The position numbers and the translations under genes were made by a program. DNA of 64,000 bases from Vitreimonas flagellata (GTDB lineage: Bacteria; Pseudomonadota; Alphaproteobacteria; Caulobacterales; Aquidulcibacteraceae): positions 1,461,001 to 1,525,000 of the forward strand of contig NZ_SBJL01000001.1 in assembly GCF_004634425.1 (NCBI RefSeq). The letters are read 5' to 3'. Below, piece by piece: positions 58,003-64,000 of the stretch (the stretch's first letter is position 1; each line of letters begins with the position of its first letter). The notes under the pieces are model-generated. The model was not told the origin of the DNA. It saw nothing but the letters and a program-made list of their open reading frames with translations, and did not search any database.

Positions 58003-59355
58003 ATGGCCTTTACCTCCAGCCTCGCCGAACCCCGGCAAAGTATCGCCGTGATCGGCTCGGGCATAGCGGGAATGTCCGCCGCTTGGCTGCTGAGCCAGAA
58101 GCACGATGTCACGGTGTATGAGAAGAACGGCCGGCTTGGCGGGCACTCGAATACGGTTATCGTCAACACGAGCGCGGGCTCGACGCCCGTCGACACCGGC
58201 TTCATCGTCTTCAACGACGCGACGTATCCCAACCTGATCGCTCTCTTCGATCACCTCGGCGTCGCAACGAAATCCTCGGATATGTCGTTCGGCGTGTCGC
58301 TGAACGGCGGACGCACGGAATATTCGTCCAACGACACCTCCGCGTTTCTCTGTGGCGGCCGCAACCTGATCAGCCCACGCTTCTGGTCTATGACGCTCGA
58401 CCTGCTGCGCTTCTATCGCGACGCGCCAGCTGAGCTTCGCGAGACGCGCGAGGACATGATCTCGCTCGGTGAGTATCTGAAGCGCCGCGGCTATGGCGAC
58501 GCGTTCCAGAACGATCACCTGCTGCCGCAAGCCGCCGCGATCTGGTCGGCGTCGATGGCGGAAATCCACAATTACCCCGCCTGCGCCTTCGTGCGCTTCT
58601 TCGAGAACCACGGTTTGCTGAAGCTCAAAGGCCGCCCGAAATGGCGCACTGTCGAAGGCGGCAGCCGCGCTTATGTGGAGAAGCTTACGGCGGCCTACGC
58701 GGATCGCGTACGACTGAACGCTGGCGCAGTTTCCGTGCAGCGCGATGGCGCGGGCGCTTGGGTGCGCGACGCCAACGGCGAAGCGCAGCGCTACGACGCT
58801 GTCGTGATTGCCACGCACGGCGACGAAGCCCTGGCGATGCTGGACGACCCGAGCGCGGAAGAGCGCGCACTGCTGGGCGCATTTCGCTACAGCAAAAATC
58901 GCGCAATCCTGCACACCGATCCCGCTTTGATGCCACGCCGCCAAGCGCAATGGTCGAGCTGGAATTATGTCGGCGACAATCCCGAGGGCGGCTGCGTTGT
59001 GTCCTATTGGATGAACAAGCTGCAGCGCATCGAAAGCCGCGAGCAAATCTTCCTCACGCTCAACCCACGCACCATGCCGCGCGCCGAAACCATGCTCTAC
59101 GACACCGAATACGAGCACCCGCTCTTCAACGCCGCCGCCATCCGCGCACAGGAACAGCTCTGGTCGCTGCAAGGCGTGCGCAACACTTGGTTCTGCGGCG
59201 CGCATTTCGGCGCCGGTTTCCATGAAGACGGCCTGCAATCCGGTCTTGCCGTCGCCGAGCAGCTTGGCGGCGTGCGGCGACCTTGGAATGTCGCGGACGA
59301 ATCCGGCCGCATTCATCTCGGCCCGCCGCCAGTACGGCCAGCCATCGCTGCATGA
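58003..59355 (+). CDS. FAD-dependent amine oxidase-like flavoprotein
   Basis: The 450-residue flavoprotein has the dinucleotide-binding motif IAVIGSGIAGMSAAWLLSQKHDVTVYEKNGRLGGHSNT and a C-terminal FAD segment FCGAHFGAGFHEDGLQSGL. The middle (GFIVFNDATYPNLIALFDHLGV, NDHLLPQAAAIWSASMAEI, TVEGGSRAYVEKL) matches the flavoprotein paired with DUF1365 in many bacteria. In Rhodobacter similar pairs are in the SigE-ChrR regulon; lipid or fatty-acid modification is the suspected role. The next gene overlaps by ATGA. Confidence 0.88.
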   Translation: MAFTSSLAEPRQSIAVIGSGIAGMSAAWLLSQKHDVTVYEKNGRLGGHSNTVIVNTSAGSTPVDTGFIVFNDATYPNLIALFDHLGVATKSSDMSFGVSLNGGRTEYSSNDTSAFLCGGRNLISPRFWSMTLDLLRFYRDAPAELRETREDMISLGEYLKRRGYGDAFQNDHLLPQAAAIWSASMAEIHNYPACAFVRFFENHGLLKLKGRPKWRTVEGGSRAYVEKLTAAYADRVRLNAGAVSVQRDGAGAWVRDANGEAQRYDAVVIATHGDEALAMLDDPSAEERALLGAFRYSKNRAILHTDPALMPRRQAQWSSWNYVGDNPEGGCVVSYWMNKLQRIESREQIFLTLNPRTMPRAETMLYDTEYEHPLFNAAAIRAQEQLWSLQGVRNTWFCGAHFGAGFHEDGLQSGLAVAEQLGGVRRPWNVADESGRIHLGPPPVRPAIAA

Positions 59356-60107
59356 ACTCAGCGCTCTATATCGGCCACGTCGCGCACAACCGCCCCGGCA
59401 AACACCGGCTGCGCTATAGCGTGTTCATGCTCGCGGTCGATTTGGATGAGCTGAGCGCGCTTGATCTGCGCCTTCTAAAGCACAATCGCGGCGCACTACT
59501 CTCGCTCAAGGATCGCGATCACGGCGCACGCATCGATGCGTCGCTGAAGCCGCAGATCGAATCCAAGCTGCGTGAAGCCGGCATCGCTTGGGACGGCGGG
59601 CAGATCTTCATGCTGACGATGCCGCGCCTCTTCAACTACGTGTTCAACCCGCTCACCGTGTATTTCTGCACCCGCCGCGATGGCGAACTCGCGGCCCTCG
59701 TCCACGAAGTCGCCAATACGTTCGGCGAGCAGCATTTCTACGTGCTCCCGCCCGCGCGCCAGGAGAACGGCATCGTCACCCAATCCTGCGCCAAGGATTT
59801 CTTCGTCTCGCCCTTCCTCGAAATGGATCTGCGCTACGAGTTTCACATCCTGCCGCCGGGCGAAGACGTCACCGTCGCCATGATCGTCAAACGCGGCGCG
59901 CAGATTGCGCTCACAGCCTGGTTCGCCGGCAAACGCCGCCCGCTCACGGACGCGGCACTCTTCCGCGCTTGGCTCGGCAATCCGCTGATGACGTTCAAAG
60001 TCATCGCCGGCATCCATTGGGAAGCGCTCAAGATGATGCTGAAAGGCGTGCGTTTTCTCGGCCGCGGCGGCGCGCACGCGAACCCACAAACAAAAGCGGC
60101 GGCGTGA
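59352..60107 (+). CDS. DUF1365 family protein
   Basis: The 251-residue protein starts at the ATG overlapping the previous stop. Family segments include YIGHVAHNRPGKHRLRYSVFMLAVDLDEL, FMLTMPRLFNYVFNPLTVYFC, EVANTFGEQHFYVL and KDFFVSPFLEMDLRYEF. DUF1365 proteins travel with the adjacent flavoprotein and often with cyclopropane synthases, which suggests work on membrane lipids under oxidative stress. No enzyme activity can be read. The stop codon lies inside a terminator hairpin. Confidence 0.92.
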   Translation: MNSALYIGHVAHNRPGKHRLRYSVFMLAVDLDELSALDLRLLKHNRGALLSLKDRDHGARIDASLKPQIESKLREAGIAWDGGQIFMLTMPRLFNYVFNPLTVYFCTRRDGELAALVHEVANTFGEQHFYVLPPARQENGIVTQSCAKDFFVSPFLEMDLRYEFHILPPGEDVTVAMIVKRGAQIALTAWFAGKRRPLTDAALFRAWLGNPLMTFKVIAGIHWEALKMMLKGVRFLGRGGAHANPQTKAAA

Positions 60108-60123
60108 TCGCTCACGCCGCCGC
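60096..60123. terminator. perfect 12-bp hairpin between convergent DUF1365 and DUF885 genes
   Basis: GCGGCGGCGTGA (60096-60107) pairs with TCACGCCGCCGC (60112-60123) over a TCGC loop and contains the DUF1365 stop codon. No T tract follows on either strand. Confidence 0.6.
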
Positions 60124-60144
60124 CAGAGACGAGGGTTTAAAGGC

Positions 60145-61989
60145 TTAGCCGTTCTGCGCGGCGGCCCATTGCGCCACCAGGGATTCCGACACCGAGAGCG
60201 GCGCTGAGCCATTGGTGAGCAACACGTCGTGGAAACCCTTGATGTCGAAGCGATCGCCCAAGGTCGAACGGGCGCCGTCGCGCATGCGATTGATGGCTTG
60301 GCGGCCGACCATGTACGAGCAGGCTTGACCCGGCCACACACAATAGCGCTCCACTTCCGTGGTGACGTTCGAGCGTTGATCGCCGGTCGCGGCCACCATC
60401 GAGTCTATGGCTTGCTCGCGCGTCCAGCCCTTCGAGTGGATGCCCGTATCGACGACAAGACGTGAAGCGCGGAACGTCATCGATTGCAGATAGCCGATGC
60501 GGCCGAACGGATCGTTGGCATACATGCCCATCTCGTCGGCGAGCTGTTCGGCGTAGAGGCCCCAACCTTCCGAATAGCCGCTGAAGCCCAAGAGCGCACG
60601 GCGGATGAACGGCATCTCGCCCGCTTCCTGTTGGATCGAAAGCTGCCAGTGATGGCCCGGCGTGCCTTCGTGATAGGTCAGCGTCGGCAGCGTGAATTTC
60701 GGCCACTCGTTGGCCGGGTCACGCAGGTTGATGTAGTACGCGCCTGGACGCGAACCATCGAGCGCTGCGACTTGGTAATAGCCGCCCGGCGCGCCCGCTT
60801 CGGTGTAAGCCGGCACGCGCTTGATCTCGAGTGCGGCGCGCGCTTGCACGCCGCACACTTCCGGCATGCGCGCCGTGATCGCCGCCATCTGCGCATTGAG
60901 CAGCGCCAGCAATTGCTCGCGGCCCGCATCCGTCGATGGGAAGATTTGGTCTGGGCGACGGCCCAACGCCACGATGCGCTCGTTCACCGAACCGCGCGTC
61001 ATGCCTTGTTCGCGGAAGATCGCGTCCATCTCGCTGGTGAATTGCGCGATCAGGTCGAGACCCATTTGGTGGATTTCGTCCGGCCCCATGTTGGTGGTCG
61101 TGTAGGCGCGCAGCGCGACCGGATACATTTCCGCCCCTTGTGGGCGGCTGGCGATGCCCGCGTCCGCCGTCGCGCGCGGCAACACCGCATTCAGCGCATC
61201 GATCTGACGGCCATACGCCGGCAGCACTTCGTCGCGCAGGATTTGCTCGGCGCGTTGCACCAACGTGGTTTTATCCGCATCCGAAATTTCGGCGACATCG
61301 GCCAAGCGCGTTTGCAGCGAGGTCACGAGCACGTTCTGCGCCGGCGCAATCGCGGCGAAGCCACGCAGCTGGCCAATCGCGCCGCCTTGGCCGTCCGCAC
61401 CCGCGATCGCGAAGTTCGGCGGAATCAGACCCGCCGCAGCGTCGCTGTTCAGACGCACGATCTCTTGATCCATCACGCGCGCATAAGCCGAAAGACGCGC
61501 CAGATACGCATCCGCCTGATCGCGGTTGGTGACCGGGTGCTGGCTCGCCAGGAAATCCGGAATGTTCGTGTAGGCGCCCGTGAGCTGCGTCAGCACGTAC
61601 GGCGCTTGTGCGCCCGTGCCGTGCTCGAAGGCCGCGCCGTCGACTTGGTCTTGCAGCGCCGTGGTGACGACATCGATCGTCACTTGGTCCTTCGCCTCAA
61701 GGCTATCGCGGTTCAGCGCGCGCAGATCGTTGAGCCCCGTTTGCGCCAAATCGCGCAGACGCAATTGGCCTTCGCGCGACGCATCGCTCAGTCGATCGAT
61801 GTAACGCCCGCCCGCTTGCTCTTCCGGCACAGCAAGGCTCGTCGCGTATTCCGGCACTTCGTGCAGGAAGCCCGTCGAGATGCGATCGAGAATGGGGTTG
61901 AGGTCGCCATTATTGGTCTGGCGAGCGCACGCCGAAAGGGCGACCGCCGCCGCCGTCGCGCCAAGAAGTCCGCGCCGCGTCATCTGCAT
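60145..61989 (-). CDS. DUF885 family metallopeptidase-like lipoprotein
   Basis: The 614-residue protein has a twin-arginine-type lipoprotein signal (MTRRGLLGATAAAVALSAC), so it is exported. The DUF885 core includes PVTNRDQADAYLARL, EIHQMGLDLIAQFTSEMD, YYQVAALDGSRPGAYYINLR and the zinc-like motif YHEGTPGHHWQLSIQQE (HExxxGHH). Later GFSGYSEGWGLYAEQLADE supplies a probable third ligand Glu. These proteins are thought to be periplasmic peptidases. GGGAAA lies upstream of the ATG at 61989. Confidence 0.93.
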   Translation of the reverse strand: MQMTRRGLLGATAAAVALSACARQTNNGDLNPILDRISTGFLHEVPEYATSLAVPEEQAGGRYIDRLSDASREGQLRLRDLAQTGLNDLRALNRDSLEAKDQVTIDVVTTALQDQVDGAAFEHGTGAQAPYVLTQLTGAYTNIPDFLASQHPVTNRDQADAYLARLSAYARVMDQEIVRLNSDAAAGLIPPNFAIAGADGQGGAIGQLRGFAAIAPAQNVLVTSLQTRLADVAEISDADKTTLVQRAEQILRDEVLPAYGRQIDALNAVLPRATADAGIASRPQGAEMYPVALRAYTTTNMGPDEIHQMGLDLIAQFTSEMDAIFREQGMTRGSVNERIVALGRRPDQIFPSTDAGREQLLALLNAQMAAITARMPEVCGVQARAALEIKRVPAYTEAGAPGGYYQVAALDGSRPGAYYINLRDPANEWPKFTLPTLTYHEGTPGHHWQLSIQQEAGEMPFIRRALLGFSGYSEGWGLYAEQLADEMGMYANDPFGRIGYLQSMTFRASRLVVDTGIHSKGWTREQAIDSMVAATGDQRSNVTTEVERYCVWPGQACSYMVGRQAINRMRDGARSTLGDRFDIKGFHDVLLTNGSAPLSVSESLVAQWAAAQNG

Positions 61990-62106
61990 GTTGAATTTCC
62001 CCGTGCTGAGGTAGGTTATTCCTGCCTACCGCATTCTAGCGTTGCGACGGACGCTTGCACCTGGGGCTTGCGACGAATGACGTTCGCCGGGGTTTGGCGG
62101 TATCGG

Positions 62107-62451
62107 CTAACCTTCGATCGCCGCTTGGTCAGTTTCGCCGGTGCGGATGCGGATGACCGTATCCAGATCCGTGACCCAGATTTTGCCGTCGCCGATTTTG
62201 CCGGTCTTGGCCGCGGCGGTGATCGCGTCGACCGCCTTCTCCGCGATCTCCGCGGACGCTGCGACCTCGATTTTGACCTTCGGCAGCAGCTTCACTTCGT
62301 ACTCGGCGCCCCGATAGACCTCGGTCTTGCCCTTCTGCCGGCCAAAGCCACGGACTTCGGACACAGTGAGGCCGGCCACGCCCACGTCTTTCAGCGCTTC
62401 GAGAACCGGGTCGAGACGGCTCGGTTTAATGATGGCGGTGACGAGTTTCAT
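62107..62451 (-). CDS. glnB: P-II family nitrogen regulatory protein
   Basis: The 114-residue trimeric signal protein senses ATP/ADP and 2-oxoglutarate and is modified by uridylylation. The T-loop GFGRQKGKTEVYRGAEYEVKLLPK has the modifiable Tyr51 in RGAEY. The B- and C-loops read AAAKTGKIGDGKIWV and VIRIRTGETDQAAI. The start at 62451 overlaps the upstream methyltransferase stop by ATGA; the long open frame beyond it is shadow. glnA and amtB are not adjacent. Confidence 0.96.
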   Translation of the reverse strand: MKLVTAIIKPSRLDPVLEALKDVGVAGLTVSEVRGFGRQKGKTEVYRGAEYEVKLLPKVKIEVAASAEIAEKAVDAITAAAKTGKIGDGKIWVTDLDTVIRIRTGETDQAAIEG

Positions 62452-63209
62452 GTCCGGAAATAAAAGCGTGATGCGTCGCGCTTCGGCAAGGGGTCCGGGG
62501 CGGTTTGCCGCGATCGCGTGGGTGCTTTGGCCAAAAGGACACGGTCTGCCGAACGCGCGGTGCTCGCATAGAGCCGTTTGACCGCTTCCATCAGCACCAA
62601 GCCGCCCTGCGCCGGCCACATGATCTCGCCGACGCGCTCGAAGGCGTCGGCCGCGCGCACGAACGGCGTCCAGGTCGAAGGCGGCGCATAGAGCGCGCGC
62701 GCCGACACCACCGGCTGAAACATGGAATCGCTCAGAAGCGTCGCCAGCTGCGTGCGGGAATATGGCCGCCCATAGCCGAACGGCGTGGCATCCGATTGCG
62801 CCCAAAGGCTCCAACGATTGGCGGCGATCACAACGAGCCGACCCTCCGGGGCCATCACCCGCCAAATTTCGCGCAGCAGCGCATTCGGCGCTGGCGTCTC
62901 CTCTATCGCGTGCACGATCAGCACGCGGTCGAACACAGCATCCATGAACGGCAGCCGCGCGTCGTCCGCCAAGGCGCTCAGGCCCGGGCCCCAAGGTTCC
63001 GCGCCCTGCGCCGCCGGCATCATCGCCACCGTCCGGCGCGCGTCGGCGCGATAGCGATCGAGGTAGGGCGTCCCATAGCCGACGGCCAAAACGTCCAGCC
63101 CCTCTGCGTGCGGCCACAACGCCGCCAGCCGGCGCGAGGCAGCCCGATGCGCCGCCTCGCCAAGCGGCGACGCGTAAAAACGCTGAAGGGCAAGAACATC
63201 GACGCGCAT
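62448..63209 (-). CDS. class I SAM-dependent methyltransferase
   Basis: The 253-residue protein has a methyltransferase-like fold: LDVLAVGYGTPYLDRYRADARRTVAMMP (motif I with GYGTP), DARLPFMDAVFDRVLIVHAIEETPAPNALLREIWRVMAPEGRLVVIAANRWSLWAQSDATPFGYGRPYSR. The family is found beside gloB in alphaproteobacteria. The substrate is unknown. ATG 63209 is the preferred start (GGAT upstream). It diverges from gloB across 24 nt and is coupled to glnB. Confidence 0.88.
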   Translation of the reverse strand: MRVDVLALQRFYASPLGEAAHRAASRRLAALWPHAEGLDVLAVGYGTPYLDRYRADARRTVAMMPAAQGAEPWGPGLSALADDARLPFMDAVFDRVLIVHAIEETPAPNALLREIWRVMAPEGRLVVIAANRWSLWAQSDATPFGYGRPYSRTQLATLLSDSMFQPVVSARALYAPPSTWTPFVRAADAFERVGEIMWPAQGGLVLMEAVKRLYASTARSADRVLLAKAPTRSRQTAPDPLPKRDASRFYFRT

Positions 63210-63233
63210 GTGATCCAAGCGCTAAGCTAAGAC

Positions 63234-63998
63234 ATGCTTCAAATTCATCAATTCCCGTGCCTGTCCGACAATTACGGTTTCCTCGCGCACGATCCCGCCA
63301 GCGGCGCGACTGCGGCGATCGATACGCCGGACGCTGACGAATATCTGCGCCAGGCCGAGGCCAAAGGCTGGCGCATTACCGACATCTGGAACACGCACTG
63401 GCACCCCGACCACGCTGGCGGCAATGCCGCGATCAAGGCGAAGACAGGCGCCATCGTCACCGGCCCCGCTGAGGTCGAACGCATCGGTCAACCGCCGGAT
63501 CGCATCGTCGTTGAAGGCGACGTCGTCAAACTCGGCGCGCACGAGGCGCGCATTCTAGATGTCGGAGGCCATACGTTGGGCCACATCGCTTACGTGCTGG
63601 ACGATGCGAAGACGGCCTTCGTGGGCGACGCTCTGTTTGCGCTGGGCTGCGGGCGCTTGTTCGAAGGCACGCCGCAGCAAATGTGGGCGAGCCTGCAAAA
63701 ACTCGCGGCATTGCCGGACGACACCACGCTCTATTGCGCGCACGAATACACCCAATCCAACGCCCGCTTCGCCATCACCATCGATCCGATGAACCGCGCG
63801 CTTCAAGCCCGCATCGCCGAGATCGACAAGCTCCGCGCCGAAGGCAAACCGACGGTGCCGATGACGCTGCGGGTCGAGAAAGAAACCAACCCCTTCCTCC
63901 GCGCGCCCGCGCTGAAAGGCGCAGTGATGCTGCCGAATGCCGAAGATTGGGAAGCGTTCGCGGACATCCGCAAACGCAAAGACAATTTCAAAGGATGA
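63234..63998 (+). CDS. gloB: hydroxyacylglutathione hydrolase (glyoxalase II)
   Basis: The 254-residue metallo-beta-lactamase-fold enzyme hydrolyses S-lactoylglutathione to lactate and glutathione, ending methylglyoxal detoxification. The metal ligands are in THWHPDHAGG (His55, His57, Asp59, His60), GGHTLGH (His113) and GDALFALGCGRLFEG (Asp132), with a further His in YCAHEYTQSN. The C-terminal GloB helical domain with a KETNPFLRA segment binds glutathione. The gene is complete, ending 2 nt before the window edge. Confidence 0.96.
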   Translation: MLQIHQFPCLSDNYGFLAHDPASGATAAIDTPDADEYLRQAEAKGWRITDIWNTHWHPDHAGGNAAIKAKTGAIVTGPAEVERIGQPPDRIVVEGDVVKLGAHEARILDVGGHTLGHIAYVLDDAKTAFVGDALFALGCGRLFEGTPQQMWASLQKLAALPDDTTLYCAHEYTQSNARFAITIDPMNRALQARIAEIDKLRAEGKPTVPMTLRVEKETNPFLRAPALKGAVMLPNAEDWEAFADIRKRKDNFKG

Positions 63999-64000
63999 GC

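Noticed and set aside
57922-59316. 464-residue minus-strand open frame
   Set aside because: It is antisense to the FAD oxidase and would cross the SigE promoter region.
60484-62463. 659-residue plus-strand open frame
   Set aside because: It runs antisense over DUF885 and P-II, both well supported. It is Arg/His/Ala-rich without any domain.
62452-63117. Long N-terminal extension of the P-II protein
   Set aside because: P-II proteins are about 112 residues and start at MKLVTAIIKP; the extension overlaps the methyltransferase in another frame.

Overview
The window is a GC-rich stretch of an alphaproteobacterial chromosome. It is densely coding, with many ATGA and TGATG start/stop overlaps. The gene content points to the Caulobacterales/Hyphomonadales side of the class: a cpa/tad pilus locus, a SigF-NrsF pair, a SigE-ChrR pair, the argH-lysA-TIGR02302 block and the ftsEX-plsC-DUF2125-tyrC block. 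This placement rests on recognised gene families and synteny, not on a search. I see no rRNA, tRNA, CRISPR array, insertion sequence or prophage. No gap without a gene exceeds 300 bases.

Region by region. 1-5.3 kb: a CHAP-domain lipoprotein cut by the window edge, an acetyltransferase, two tandem secreted paralogues, nrdB, a tiny GyrB-N-terminus-like protein and a tyrosine phosphatase. 5.4-6.9 kb: AMP nucleosidase. 6.9-20.5 kb: the Tad (Flp) pilus locus, with two TadE-like minor pilins and a standalone CpaC-N-type protein on the minus strand, then pilA-cpaABCDEF-tadBC on the plus strand, then a class II aldolase and a TauD-type dioxygenase, then tadD, all three on the minus strand. 20.5-27.4 kb: housekeeping genes (M17 aminopeptidase, MarR regulator, cytochrome c, kdsB, esterase, prephenate dehydratase) plus an ECF sigma factor paired with a two-TM protein. 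27.4-29.7 kb: sigF-nrsF-doxX-YHS, with two matching SigF-type promoters. 29.7-38.4 kb: a penicillin-binding-protein-like hydrolase, etfBA, hydroxybutyryl-CoA dehydrogenase, a frameshifted DUF938 methyltransferase, a PKHD hydroxylase, lipoproteins and a TlpA thioredoxin. 38.4-46.4 kb: argH, an LptM-like lipoprotein, lysA, a lipoprotein, TIGR02302, hpt and a zinc-ribbon protein. 46.5-52.3 kb: ftsEX, ydcF-like, plsC, DUF2125, facing tyrC and chorismate mutase. 52.4-56.6 kb: metXW, a DUF2235 hydrolase and a DUF1624 membrane protein. 56.6-60.1 kb: a SigE-ChrR pair facing an FAD oxidase/DUF1365 operon across two matching divergent promoters. 60.1-64 kb: DUF885, P-II, a methyltransferase and glyoxalase II.

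Main points of interest. MetX has glycine exactly where the catalytic serine should be, while the Asp and His of the triad keep their usual spacing. FtsE departs from consensus at the Q-loop, signature, Walker B glutamate and switch histidine. SigF-type and SigE-type promoter pairs can be read directly from the sequence and define two small stress regulons. Two convergent or intergenic spacers share a G-quadruplex-type repeat, and a 17-bp inverted repeat brackets a SigF promoter. A one-base deletion interrupts the SAM-binding motif of a DUF938 methyltransferase. Much of the rest looks like conserved alphaproteobacterial housekeeping.
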